This document shows positions 26,574-35,336 of a stretch of DNA of 64,000 bases, in pieces. Source of the stretch: Candidatus Gastranaerophilales bacterium (GTDB taxonomy: Bacteria; Cyanobacteriota; Vampirovibrionia; Gastranaerophilales; CAJFVJ01); the NCBI GenBank assembly GCA_944323485.1, contig CALUSR010000002.1, positions 1-64,000 on the forward strand, given 5' to 3'. The notes beneath the pieces are model-generated. The model saw only the letters and a program-made list of their open reading frames with translations, did no database searches and had not been told where the DNA came from. Position numbers and translations under genes: made by a program. The number at the start of each line of letters is the position of its first letter. The first letter of the stretch is position 1.

Positions 26574-28130
26574 TTACTGTTTACTTACGGTTGTTTGTTT
26601 ATCTTTCTTAAGAAGAAAAATTAAAAATAAAATTATAATTCCTGCAACAGCAAAAATCCTGAAAGAATCGACATAAGCCCACAACCTCGCCTGTGCCTGC
26701 AGTTGATTATAAATTAACGTCTGTCCCATATAAGTTGCCGTCGACAAATCAGTCATCGACATAAACTGCGAAGAATACGCCTGCAATCTCTCAACATAAA
26801 CAGAGTTTGTTTCCGTAAGATGTTTTACCATCATATTCTGATGGATTTGAGAAAATCTCGAAATAAAAGTCGCAACAAGAGAAGTTCCTATAGCTCCGCC
26901 TATTGTCTTAATAAAATTCTGAATACCGCTCGCATTAGACATTCTGTCTGCTGCAATTGTTTTGCATGAAAGCGTAATAATAGGTATCATTCCGATTGTC
27001 ATCCCGATTCCATACATAATATTCGGTATAACAACAGACATAGACGATATCTCAAGATTAATAAATCCAAGAGACCAGCTCCCCAAACAAAGGATAAACA
27101 CTCCTATCGCCGCAAGAATTCTCCCATCCATCCTTGGCTGCAAATACCCGCTCAAAACACAGCCGATAAGACACCCGACACCTCTAGGCATCATGGTTAA
27201 TCCGCTCGTAAAAGCATCATACCCCATCATATTCTGCATAAACTGCGGCAGCATTGCCATTGATGCGAGCAAAATAGCATTCATAATCGTCAGACATATA
27301 GTCCCTACAACAAAATTATAATCCCTGAATGCATCAAATTTAACAAGAGAATCTTTTTGCTTTATCTGAGAGATTATCAGCAAAATCAACGCAACAACCC
27401 AGACAACAGTCAACTTGCATATAAAAGGAGACCCGAACCAGTCCAAATCGTTGCCTTTATCCATCATCACTTCAAACGCAACGGCAAAAGTACACAAAAA
27501 CAGTATTCCCCAGTAATCTGTTTTTACATTTTCCTGCTTCTGTGCATATGGAGGGTCAACAATCATTGTTTTGGCAAGAATTAAAATAATTATCCCTATA
27601 GGCACATTTATGAAGAAAATCCAGTGCCATGAATAATTTTCGGTAATCCATCCCCCGATTACAGGACCGATAATCGGAGCAATAATTACGACCATACCAA
27701 AAATTGTTCCCGCTAAAGATAACTCATCTCCCTCAAAAGCTTCCATCATAATTGCCTGTGCTATAGGTATGAGAACTCCGCCGCCCAAGCCCTGCAAAAA
27801 TCTTGAAACAACCATCATCCCCATAGAATCTGATATTCCGCATAAGAACGATGCAACAGTGAACACAAATACACAGAGCATAAACATATTCTTTCGACCG
27901 AGCAAACGGCTTAACCAGTCAATCATCGGAATTGTCAAACAGCTTGCGACAAGATAGCTGGTCAAAATCCAAATGGACTCCTGAGAACTGACAGAGAAAG
28001 ACCCCGCTATATGAGGCAGAGCAATGTTCGCTATTGTTTCATCCAACGCAAACATAAACGCAGCAAGCATAGTAGGAACAAGCAACAACCAGCGTTTTAT
28101 TCTCTCGGAATCAGCATTTGAAATCTCCAT
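26574..28130 (-). CDS. DHA2-family (EmrB/QacA) multidrug efflux transporter
   Basis: 518-aa MFS drug:proton antiporter with 14 predicted membrane helices. DHA2 marks include the N-terminal FALDETIANIALPHIAGSF, the motif A loop DWLSRLLGRKNMF, RFLQGLGGGVLIPIAQA, and motif C GMVVIIAPIIGPVIGGWI. It lacks an EmrA-like adaptor next to it. A marR-type regulator is directly upstream on the same strand, with an inverted repeat just before the transporter ATG, so drug-induced expression is likely. Confidence 0.94.
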   Translation of the reverse strand: MEISNADSERIKRWLLLVPTMLAAFMFALDETIANIALPHIAGSFSVSSQESIWILTSYLVASCLTIPMIDWLSRLLGRKNMFMLCVFVFTVASFLCGISDSMGMMVVSRFLQGLGGGVLIPIAQAIMMEAFEGDELSLAGTIFGMVVIIAPIIGPVIGGWITENYSWHWIFFINVPIGIIILILAKTMIVDPPYAQKQENVKTDYWGILFLCTFAVAFEVMMDKGNDLDWFGSPFICKLTVVWVVALILLIISQIKQKDSLVKFDAFRDYNFVVGTICLTIMNAILLASMAMLPQFMQNMMGYDAFTSGLTMMPRGVGCLIGCVLSGYLQPRMDGRILAAIGVFILCLGSWSLGFINLEISSMSVVIPNIMYGIGMTIGMIPIITLSCKTIAADRMSNASGIQNFIKTIGGAIGTSLVATFISRFSQIHQNMMVKHLTETNSVYVERLQAYSSQFMSMTDLSTATYMGQTLIYNQLQAQARLWAYVDSFRIFAVAGIIILFLIFLLKKDKQTTVSKQ

Positions 28131-28146
28131 AAATCATCCTCTTTAT

Positions 28147-28164
28147 ATGTGGATTATTCCACAT
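28147..28164. promoter_or_regulatory. Candidate MarR operator
   Basis: Perfect inverted repeat ATGTGGA-TTAT-TCCACAT in the 84-bp gap between the marR-type gene and the efflux gene, 17 bp before the efflux ATG. MarR dimers bind palindromes of about this size. Confidence 0.5.
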
Positions 28165-28214
28165 GTTTATCACAAAAAAAATTATTATGTCAACAATTTT
28201 TCAAAAAATAACAA

Positions 28215-28694
28215 CTACAACTTGACATCATATTCTTTACTCAAATAAGAAACTATCTCGAACATATGTTTTATCATTTCTTTTGTTTGTTTGCGCTGTT
28301 CATCACTGATACTGTTTTTATTTATTTCTTTCAATATCCAATTTTTGACTTCATTATAAGCCTCAATCCCTGAGTCAGTGATATATGATTTCATTACAAT
28401 TTTTTTCTTGCCTTTTATTGACTGAGTTCTTTTGATATACCCTGACTCCTCAAGCTTTGCAAGCAGTTTGCCGACATAAGAACGCTGCATGAATATTTTC
28501 TTTGCTATATCTATTTGAATAATCCCCGGATTCAAACAGACGGTTTCAAGAATAATATACTCTTCATGACTCACTTTAAAGTTCATTTCCTTATCGACTT
28601 TGCGCATAGTTTCTTTGATTGCTTTCGTAAGAAGCTCTGCAGCAAATTCAAGAGATTGAGTATATGTTGTATAGTTTTCATCAAATTTTTTCAT
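28215..28694 (-). CDS. MarR-family transcriptional regulator
   Basis: 159 aa with a winged helix-turn-helix between residues about 40 and 115 (EEYIILETVCLNPGIIQIDIAKKIFMQRSYVGKLLAKLEESGYIKR, then the wing with KGKKKIVMKSYITDSG). The flanking N- and C-terminal helices form the dimer interface. It probably represses the downstream efflux gene. A second inverted repeat, roughly GTACCTCA...TGAAGTAC around 28705-28735, lies upstream of its own ATG and could serve autoregulation. Confidence 0.92.
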   Translation of the reverse strand: MKKFDENYTTYTQSLEFAAELLTKAIKETMRKVDKEMNFKVSHEEYIILETVCLNPGIIQIDIAKKIFMQRSYVGKLLAKLEESGYIKRTQSIKGKKKIVMKSYITDSGIEAYNEVKNWILKEINKNSISDEQRKQTKEMIKHMFEIVSYLSKEYDVKL

Positions 28695-28730
28695 AACAAT
28701 TATTGTACCTCAACTTATAGCATTTTTTGA

Positions 28731-29099
28731 AGTACATATCATTGAACAGACATTGCAGGAATTTGATTTTTTTGAACTAATAGGGGTGTGTTTCAAATAT
28801 ATCTTGATTTTTTTAGTCGGAAATCGCTAAAAATGAAATTCCTGAACTGGCAAAAAAGTCCGATTACTGTCCGTCAATGTCTAAAACAAGACAGTGTCTC
28901 AAAACCTTAAATGGCGGGAATTTTGGGACAGTTCAGGAATTTTGGGACAGGACAAGGTTGAAAAATTTTTCAAAATTTTGAGTTTAAGTGGAAATTTATT
29001 TTTATGTACTTAGCAAAAAGTGACAAAAAATTTTGAGATTTTCGTATAATTTAACATCTCAAATGTACTATTTTTATATATTTATATTATACTTAATTC
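28731..29099. repeat. Intergenic repeat cluster, possible mobile-element relic
   Basis: A 14-bp inverted repeat (28836-28849 with 28929-28942, core AAATTCCTGAACTG) encloses about 80 bases. A 15-bp direct repeat, GGAATTTTGGGACAG, occurs at 28917-28931 and 28936-28950. No transposase frame is present. This piece looks less AT-rich than the foreign-looking gene that follows. It may be the decayed end of a mobile element. Confidence 0.5.
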
Positions 29100-30206
29100 A
29101 TGAAACGTCTTAGATTCATCTTAACATTGGGACTTTTATTGTTATTATTTAATAATACACCGGCTTACGCTGATGGAGGAATCCCGTTATGGATATACGC
29201 ACACGAATATGCATTTTCATCATTAGCTTTTAAAACAGGCTTTTTTGATGCTAATTTTTTGCATGGTTTAATATTTTTACTGTTAGTTATTATTGTCGAA
29301 TTAATTGTATTTCAATTTTTAGATAAAAATAAAAAAATTAGTATAAAAGAAAAGTTTTATTCTTTAACTCTTGCTAATATTTTTTCAACAATTGCAGGTG
29401 TAATATTAATTGTCCCAATTTTATATTTAACTCAAAAATCTAATATTCTTAACTATTTTGTTATTTTTGAATTATTTCTTTTGTTGTTACACGTAATTTG
29501 TTTTTTTATTTCTTACTATATCGAGTTATGGACATATAATAAATTTTTTAATAATAAATTAGAATTTGCTTTCATAAAGAAAGTGACTTTATGGACTAAT
29601 ATTTGGACGTATTTTATATTAAATCCGTTGATAATAATATTATTGATTTGTTCATTTCTTCAATTAGGAGATTACCTTAATCATTTAATGCCGTCTATAA
29701 CAGATAAACGTGAAAATGTAAAAAGGCTAGATTCATCGGTAATAATAAATGATGTAAAAATAATAACACCTTCATTTTCGCCAAAAGCTGTTTCTATTAT
29801 GGATTGTCAAAATTTAAAGAAAAAGGGCTATAATATAAATGGTTCTTGTGAGTTAAAAAAACACAGACACGATGTTTATTTTGAATGGGTAGATGCAAAA
29901 CGCCAATGTGAGGATGTAGGAGGTAAATTACCAAGTTACGATGAAATATTGGTAATTGTAAGATATGTATATAATATACCACTAGATACCAAAATCAGTA
30001 AGGATAGATATACCACTAATTTAAACTTTAATTCTACAAAAGCCAAACAAATACATTTCCCAATAGGACCAGAGTTTTATTTGTTATTTGATAATGACCA
30101 TCCTTTTTTCTGGAATTTTAATGATGTATCCACTGGATTACCAATGCAAAATTCATCTTGGGAAAAAGCAAAAAAACGATTATATGCTATATGCATTGCT
30201 AAATAA
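29100..30206 (+). CDS. Exported/membrane protein with C-terminal DUF1566-like domain
   Basis: 368 aa with a signal peptide (RFILTLGLLLLLFNNTPAYA), four or so hydrophobic helices between residues 50 and 190, and a C-terminal extracellular part (about 225-368). The tail resembles C-type-lectin-like/DUF1566 folds: DAKRQCEDVGGKLPSYDEI early, and KKRLYAICIAK at the very end. Base composition is strikingly more AT-rich than neighbours, and no Shine-Dalgarno site precedes the ATG, while a TATTAT lies a few bases before it. It sits between a repeat cluster and tRNA-Gln, which suggests acquisition by transfer. Function unknown. Confidence 0.72.
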   Translation: MKRLRFILTLGLLLLLFNNTPAYADGGIPLWIYAHEYAFSSLAFKTGFFDANFLHGLIFLLLVIIVELIVFQFLDKNKKISIKEKFYSLTLANIFSTIAGVILIVPILYLTQKSNILNYFVIFELFLLLLHVICFFISYYIELWTYNKFFNNKLEFAFIKKVTLWTNIWTYFILNPLIIILLICSFLQLGDYLNHLMPSITDKRENVKRLDSSVIINDVKIITPSFSPKAVSIMDCQNLKKKGYNINGSCELKKHRHDVYFEWVDAKRQCEDVGGKLPSYDEILVIVRYVYNIPLDTKISKDRYTTNLNFNSTKAKQIHFPIGPEFYLLFDNDHPFFWNFNDVSTGLPMQNSSWEKAKKRLYAICIAK

Positions 30207-30295
30207 AAACTTCAAATCTACTGTTACATTTCTGCAAAATAGGTGTTAATTTCCAGTACAAAAACAATTTGAAACAAACAAAACACACTCAAAAG

Positions 30296-30323
30296 TTGAC
30301 AATAATTGTTATTTCGTTATAAA
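30296..30323 (+). promoter_or_regulatory. Sigma-70 promoter of tRNA-Gln
   Basis: TTGACA (30296-30301) and TATAAA (30318-30323) with a 16-bp spacer lie 24 bp upstream of the tRNA. Confidence 0.75.
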
Positions 30324-30347
30324 ATTTGCTAGTAATAAAAAACTCAT

Positions 30348-30418
30348 TCCCGGATCGTCTAGCGGCAGGACAGGAGACTCTGGATCTTCTAACGGTGGTT
30401 CGAATCCATCTCCGGGAG
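30348..30418 (+). tRNA. tRNA-Gln (CTG)
   Basis: Cloverleaf with acceptor TCCCGGA/TCCGGGA and discriminator G at 30418, D-stem GTCT/GGAC, anticodon stem GGAGA/TCTTC, loop CTCTGGA with anticodon CTG at 30380-30382, and T-loop TTCGAAT. CCA is not encoded. The foreign-looking gene lies just upstream. Confidence 0.93.
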
Positions 30419-30431
30419 TTTTTTATTGCGC

Positions 30432-31451
30432 CTAATCCATAACACCCATATCAACCATTTTTTGACGTTTTTCTTCAATATTCATTGAACGCAGATAAAA
30501 ACTCATCGGCAGACTATTCATCAGCTGGAAAAATTCATATCCGTCAGGAGAATATTTTTCACCGTTGTTTTTCATAGCTTTTGTATATTTATCAATAACC
30601 GTCATTGTATTTTCAAAAGCCTTGTTTGATTCTTCTTCAGGCATAGGAGAGTTATCATGTTTTGACATAAATGTGGGCAGATATGAAATATTGCTCAAAG
30701 CCCAGAGAGCGTTTCCAAGGTCATTTTTACTGCCTTTTTGAGTTTTTTCAAGATCAATTATATTAATCTTTCCGCCTTCTTCATCAAGAAGAAAATTATT
30801 CGGATTATAATAGTCAAATCTATAGCCCGCTTCACCAAGGTAAGAGAGATTATGAACAAGCTCATCATAACTTTCCTGAGGCATATCTGCTAATATCTGG
30901 AGGCATTTTGCATAATGTTCTTTTCGCTCACGTGCTTCATAGGGAAGCTCTCCTGGCTTGAGGGTTCCATTTTCAAAAAATATAACACTCGATGGAGGAT
31001 TGCCGTTTGTTATTCCTTTTTGTTTTTTGAGAACAAAAATCTCAGGTTTTCTATAATCCGAGCTTTTTATTTTTGCAACACACTGCCCATAGTTACCATC
31101 AAGATTTTTATCCTCTGTATCCTCAAGAGAATAATCGCTTAAGTCATCAAAATTTAAATCGCTAGAATTTGACACTCTCAAAACATATTCTTCATTCCCG
31201 GGGATTTTATAGACGGTGTTCGAAAAACCTTTTCCGAGAATATTATCTTCATTCTTCATCACTTCAGAAAGTTTTTGAGGGAAGAAATTTGTCGCCTCCG
31301 CCCATTGTATAAAATCATTTTGAGAAGAATTTTGTGCTCCGGTTGTTCTAATAAAACAATCATTCTCCATCGGTTTTGTTTTGTTTCCGAATGATGTTTG
31401 TCTGTTTATGTTATAAGTAATATTTCCTAAAAAACTAACTGCATTAATCAT
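30432..31451 (-). CDS. Kinase-like protein with lineage N-terminal motif
   Basis: 339 aa. A glycine-rich loop ILGKGFSNTVYKI (72-83) is followed by the strand YVLRV, where Arg92 occupies the usual lysine position. A catalytic-loop-like DYYNPNNFLLDE (Asp213, Asn218) and an IIDLEK segment (Asp233 in the DFG position) follow. This order matches protein-kinase or aminoglycoside-phosphotransferase-like folds. The first 25 residues carry FLGN and SFGN motifs like those of other accessory proteins here. No signal peptide. The substrate is unknown, and the replaced lysine means activity is uncertain. Confidence 0.7.
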   Translation of the reverse strand: MINAVSFLGNITYNINRQTSFGNKTKPMENDCFIRTTGAQNSSQNDFIQWAEATNFFPQKLSEVMKNEDNILGKGFSNTVYKIPGNEEYVLRVSNSSDLNFDDLSDYSLEDTEDKNLDGNYGQCVAKIKSSDYRKPEIFVLKKQKGITNGNPPSSVIFFENGTLKPGELPYEARERKEHYAKCLQILADMPQESYDELVHNLSYLGEAGYRFDYYNPNNFLLDEEGGKINIIDLEKTQKGSKNDLGNALWALSNISYLPTFMSKHDNSPMPEEESNKAFENTMTVIDKYTKAMKNNGEKYSPDGYEFFQLMNSLPMSFYLRSMNIEEKRQKMVDMGVMD

Positions 31452-31545
31452 ATAATACCTTTCATATATAACCTTACTTACTACTAAGTCAAAAAGTACG
31501 TAAAATTGATGAAAATATTAGTTCTGTTACAATAAATTAACAAAA

Positions 31546-31591
31546 AGTGTCTGATAAAAAATTTAACCTAAAATATTTTTTGAAAGACACT
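31546..31591 (+). promoter_or_regulatory. Stem-loop in the leader of the ankyrin gene
   Basis: AGTGTCT at 31546-31552 pairs with AGACACT at 31585-31591, extended by A/T pairs inward. It ends just before the AAAGGA ribosome-binding site of the ankyrin gene, so it could affect translation or mRNA stability. Confidence 0.4.
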
Positions 31592-31605
31592 AAAAAGGAT
31601 TTAAT

Positions 31606-32187
31606 ATGAAAAAACTGTTGATTATATTCTTTTTCATTTTGATATTTTTTCAGACACCACTGCTAACAACGGCTCAAACACAGCAAGATAAGCCATCACC
31701 ACGGTATGAAGGAATGATTAAGAACATAAAAATTCCTCCTTCATCTTTTATCTACTATATCGTCGAGGGAGATAAAATAACCGTTGAAAAGCTAATTGAA
31801 GAAGGAGCTGATCCGAACTTTACATATATGAGAATTCCTGCCACTTTTTTTGCTTCTTATTACAAACAATATGAAATAATGAACCTCCTCCTCGCTCATG
31901 GCGCAGACATAAACAAAAAATGTTTGGGTATTACGCTTCTTGACTTTTCAGTTTACAATCTCAATGCAGAAAGTACCCGCATAGCAATAGACCATAAGGC
32001 TGATTTCAACAAAGATAAAGAAGGTGTAGAATATCTTGGATATGCAATAAAAAAGAATAATCTTGAGTTAATAAAGCTCTTTCTTGACGAAGGAGTCATA
32101 CCTGATAGATATTGCATAAAAAAAGCCAAAAAACTGGACGATGATAATCTCAAAAATTTAATAATACAAAAAGGAGAACAAAAATGA
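31606..32187 (+). CDS. Exported ankyrin-repeat protein
   Basis: 193 aa with a signal peptide (KLLIIFFFILIFFQTPLLTTA). Residues about 50-180 contain three or four degenerate ankyrin repeats (GDKITVEKLIEEGADPNFTY; YEIMNLLLAHGADINKKC; IKKNNLELIKLFLDEGVIPD). Ankyrin arrays bind proteins; export suggests an envelope or secreted target. The stop overlaps the ATG of the next gene by four bases (ATGA), so the two proteins are made together. Confidence 0.85.
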   Translation: MKKLLIIFFFILIFFQTPLLTTAQTQQDKPSPRYEGMIKNIKIPPSSFIYYIVEGDKITVEKLIEEGADPNFTYMRIPATFFASYYKQYEIMNLLLAHGADINKKCLGITLLDFSVYNLNAESTRIAIDHKADFNKDKEGVEYLGYAIKKNNLELIKLFLDEGVIPDRYCIKKAKKLDDDNLKNLIIQKGEQK

Positions 32188-32537
32188 ACGTACAAAAAAT
32201 CAGCATGATCACTCCTCATCACAAATCAGCTCTAAATTTCAAAAGCAATGTGCAACCTCAAACACCACCATCTGAGCAAACAAACGATTTTGAACTCCCC
32301 TCTGCACAGGAGGCACTTGCTCAATCAGGAGTAATGATTGTATCCTCAACAAAAACAATCGCACATCCTGATGACGGTACAACCGAAAAACAAAACTACA
32401 CTGCGCTCATCAAAGACGGTAAAGTACAAGAAGCAGAAACTACCATACAATACTTCACACAGAGCGGAGAAAACTATGGCACTGTAGTAGAAAAAGAAGA
32501 CATTGAAGACGATATGTCTTATGATGACGAAGAATAG
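32184..32537 (+). CDS. Small acidic protein with lineage N-terminal motif
   Basis: 117 aa. The N-terminus MNVQKISMI...ALNFKSN aligns position for position with the 116-aa protein at 37517 (MSLDRVTMI...VAFKTQ), both with F19-K20. The rest is polar, with a Pro/Thr-rich linker, a strand-like part (NYTALIKDGKVQEAETTIQYF) and an acidic end (EDIEDDMSYDDEE). No signal peptide or known domain. It is translationally coupled to the exported ankyrin protein, which suggests a functional pair. Confidence 0.72.
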   Translation: MNVQKISMITPHHKSALNFKSNVQPQTPPSEQTNDFELPSAQEALAQSGVMIVSSTKTIAHPDDGTTEKQNYTALIKDGKVQEAETTIQYFTQSGENYGTVVEKEDIEDDMSYDDEE

Positions 32538-32551
32538 ACATAATATAAAAT

Positions 32552-32588
32552 AAAAAGAGAGGAAGTCATAAAGACTTCCTCTCTTTTT
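32552..32588. terminator. Bidirectional terminator
   Basis: A perfect 16-bp inverted repeat (32552-32567 and 32573-32588) with a 5-base loop and A/T tails on both sides lies between convergent genes ending at 32537 and 32594. Confidence 0.92.
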
Positions 32589-32593
32589 GCAAT

Positions 32594-33181
32594 CTATGCT
32601 TCAATTTTTGAACCAAGCAGTTTCAAAAACGCTCTCATCCACTCAGGATGCCCCGGCCACGCAGGAGAGGTTACGAGATTTCCATCGACCACCGCATTTG
32701 ATGCAGAAGCATTAGGTTCGACAAATACACCTCCTGCCATCTCAATATCAGGTTTGAGAGCAATATAAGCAGTACAATTTTTCCCCTTCAAAACATCGGC
32801 ACTGACCAAAATCTGAGGGCCATGGCATATTGCTGCAATCGGCTTATTTGCATTTGCAAAATATTTCACAATATCAATAACCCTTTTATCTAATCTTAAA
32901 TATTCAGGAGCTCTCCCTCCTGGAATAACAAGTCCGTCATAATCATCAGACTTTATTTGAGCAAAATCAGCAGTAATCGCAAAATTATGCCCCCTTTTCT
33001 CGCTGTAAGTCTGATCACCCTCAAAATCATGGACAGCTGTCTTCACGCAATCACCTGATTTTTTCCCCGGAGACACAACATCAACACTGTGACCGACCAT
33101 TAACACCATTTGATATGGAACCATAGCTTCATAATCTTCGACATAATCACCGACTATCATAAGAATTTTTTTTGAACTCAT
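32594..33181 (-). CDS. DJ-1/PfpI-family protein
   Basis: 195 aa. The nucleophile elbow is [10 protein letters not shown], with the conserved Cys, and the acidic partner region occurs early in the fold. [15 protein letters not shown] marks the PfpI subgroup, often called intracellular protease or glyoxalase-like. Typical roles are deglycase, protease or stress chaperone; which one applies cannot be read from sequence. A second conserved block is [17 protein letters not shown]. Single-gene unit, divergent from the Skp-like gene. Confidence 0.92.
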   Translation of the reverse strand: MSSKKILMIVGDYVEDYEAMVPYQMVLMVGHSVDVVSPGKKSGDCVKTAVHDFEGDQTYSEKRGHNFAITADFAQIKSDDYDGLVIPGGRAPEYLRLDKRVIDIVKYFANANKPIAAICHGPQILVSADVLKGKNCTAYIALKPDIEMAGGVFVEPNASASNAVVDGNLVTSPAWPGHPEWMRAFLKLLGSKIEA

Positions 33182-33361
33182 CTGTTTTTCCTCAAAAATA
33201 ATTACCTGTTTTTTAGAAATTATAACACATGAATTTAGCGAAAAATAAGATTGACCGCCAGACTGACCACTATATCAACCATCAAATAGCCCTGCTTACC
33301 TATAAGTCTTATTCATCCTGTATGATAAACTCTAAACGTAAATTTAGTTGAGGATAAGAAA

Positions 33362-33820
33362 ATGAACAAAACCCTGAAATTATCTTTCATTGCACTGCTT
33401 GCAGGATTATGTATTATGACTCAAAGCTACGGAGAAGAACAACCACCCTGCAAAATAGGAATAGTCGATATCAAAAAAGTCGTAGCAAACTCTTCAGAAG
33501 CAAAATCAATACAAACAGAACAAAAAAAGAAAATAGACGAACTCACAAGATTTATCGAAAAAGCACGTCTTAGCGTAGATAAAGAAAAAGATCCCAAAAA
33601 ACAAAAAGAACTTGAGGAAAAATTTACAAAAGAACTGAATGAAAAACGAACGGCAATAGATAGTGAATATACAAAAAAACTTTCCCTTGCAGAACAGGAT
33701 ATAAGAAACATAATCGAAACAACGGCAAAAGATAAAGGTTATTCCATGGTTATTATGAAAAGCGTTGTTCTCTACGGAGGAGAGGACATCACTGATGAAG
33801 TTGCAAAAGCCGTAAAATAA
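33362..33820 (+). CDS. OmpH/Skp-family periplasmic chaperone
   Basis: 152 aa with a signal peptide (NKTLKLSFIALLAGLCIMTQSYG). The mature protein begins with the family strand CKIGIVDIKKVVANSSEAK, then a long charged coiled coil (about 45-115), then a closing strand YSMVIMKSVVLYGGEDITDEV. Skp trimers hold outer-membrane proteins while they cross the periplasm. The presence of this gene supports a two-membrane cell. Confidence 0.9.
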   Translation: MNKTLKLSFIALLAGLCIMTQSYGEEQPPCKIGIVDIKKVVANSSEAKSIQTEQKKKIDELTRFIEKARLSVDKEKDPKKQKELEEKFTKELNEKRTAIDSEYTKKLSLAEQDIRNIIETTAKDKGYSMVIMKSVVLYGGEDITDEVAKAVK

Positions 33821-33839
33821 ACATCTCTCTATTTGTATT

Positions 33840-33881
33840 AAGAAGTCTGTTCTTTTAAATATTTAAAAGAACAGACTTCTT
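33840..33881. terminator. Long perfect palindrome, bidirectional terminator
   Basis: 42 bases form a perfect inverted repeat with no spacer (arms 33840-33860 and 33861-33881), followed by T on the plus strand and A on the other side. It lies between the convergent Skp-like gene and the 471-aa gene. Confidence 0.9.
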
Positions 33882-33894
33882 TTTTACATTTTTT

Positions 33895-35310
33895 TTATCT
33901 TTCAACCAAAGTTTTCAAAACAGTCATCCTTTGAGCATAAGATAAACAGCCTATTCTGTTTAAAATCTCTTCAACACTCTTATCTTTTATTAACACACAA
34001 CAAGAAGATGCAACAGCCTCTATCCCCAAAAATTTTGTTGCCATCTCCTTTATCTTTAACTTGAAATCAGAAACATCCTCATCACTCCAATCTTTTGGGA
34101 CACGGGACTTATTAACAAATGTCGCAATACGCTCTATCCACTGTTGATTTGAAATAACATCCTCTCGAATATTATTGTACATAATTTTCAACTCTCTATC
34201 ATACAAAAACTCTTCTGCTTCTTCAAAACGTTTTTTCAATGATTCTCTTTCAAATTCATAAAAAGCAGAAAAGAAAAATCCGTTAATTTCTGAAATCAAA
34301 TTGTCATAACATCCCTTCAATTCCTTGCACGCATCGGCAAATGCATTAACAATAGAACTGTCGCACTCTTTCAAAAGCTTTCCGCACAAAACTCTCGGAA
34401 TATCACGATAAAAAAGACTGACCGGATCTTTTGCGTTCAAAATAACATTCCTGAATCTTATCGTCCTCTTCGATAAACGCTCCGTATGCAGCGTATATTT
34501 TTCAAGACTTCTTACAAAATATATAAGTCCTCTTGTCAAATCAAGAATATTTGACGACGGCTCCGGTAATATAAGCAACGAAATTTCTTTCAAAACAGGA
34601 ATTTCTTCCATCTCTGTTTTTTGAAGCTCAAAATTCTGAGGACAAAACATCATTCTGTCAAAAATAAGCACATCAAACTTAAGTTGAAACTGATGCCGCT
34701 CATATATAGCAAAAATGTTCTTATTGCGTACAAGAATATCAAGCAGAAAAACAGAAACTAATGAACGGGTAAGCCCGTAAGGCGGAGCCATGAATTTTTC
34801 AAATAAATCTTGAAGAAAAACTCTCCCACCCTCAAGCAAATAATTTTCCATTTCCAAACGTACAGACCGGCAACTTGCCTCTCCATCAAACAGCTCTCTA
34901 TATATAAACTCTTCAGTAGAATTCTTCCGGAGCTCACATCCTTCAAGAAGATGTTTTGCAAGAAGTCTTATTGCCCGAGTAAGTGTTGAAGGAGCTTTCT
35001 CCTTGGTCAACGCATCGCATATAATAACAGGTGTCTTTTCATAAACCTTCCTGAAACCGAACTTTATTTCATTCGTTGTTTCTTCATCAAAAATACGGTT
35101 CAAAAACTCCTTTCCTTTTTCGGTAAGAAAATATTCTCTTTTATGTTCTTCCAAAAAATTCTCACGTATCAGATGCTTCCTCAGCTCATGCATCTTTGTC
35201 TTTGCTAGCCCGCAAAAATAAGACGCATCCTCCTTCAAAAAAAACTTCGCATCATTTCTCACACAACATAACATCCTGAAAACATTCTTTGAAGATAAAC
35301 AATCACACAT
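33895..35310 (-). CDS. Large hypothetical protein with winged-helix N-terminus
   Basis: About 471 aa from the ATG at 35310, which has an AAAGGA site nine bases upstream; an upstream ATG at 35466 would translate through a terminator-like hairpin. The first 70 residues look like a winged helix (AKTKMHELRKHLIRENFLEE, then EYFLTEKGKEFLNRI). Near residues 176-190 a PPYGLTRSLVSVFLLDIL segment recalls C-terminal parts of large phage-defence ATPases of the PglY/BrxC type, but no P-loop is present, so this is only a weak resemblance. The rest is helical with many Cys. Unknown function. Confidence 0.6.
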   Translation of the reverse strand: MCDCLSSKNVFRMLCCVRNDAKFFLKEDASYFCGLAKTKMHELRKHLIRENFLEEHKREYFLTEKGKEFLNRIFDEETTNEIKFGFRKVYEKTPVIICDALTKEKAPSTLTRAIRLLAKHLLEGCELRKNSTEEFIYRELFDGEASCRSVRLEMENYLLEGGRVFLQDLFEKFMAPPYGLTRSLVSVFLLDILVRNKNIFAIYERHQFQLKFDVLIFDRMMFCPQNFELQKTEMEEIPVLKEISLLILPEPSSNILDLTRGLIYFVRSLEKYTLHTERLSKRTIRFRNVILNAKDPVSLFYRDIPRVLCGKLLKECDSSIVNAFADACKELKGCYDNLISEINGFFFSAFYEFERESLKKRFEEAEEFLYDRELKIMYNNIREDVISNQQWIERIATFVNKSRVPKDWSDEDVSDFKLKIKEMATKFLGIEAVASSCCVLIKDKSVEEILNRIGCLSYAQRMTVLKTLVER

Positions 35311-35336
35311 AAACAACAATCCTTTCTTAAAAACAC

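Noticed and set aside
28731-29099. CRISPR array from the repeated GGAATTTTGGGACAG
   Set aside because: Only two copies, spaced 4 bases apart, with no spacers and no cas genes.
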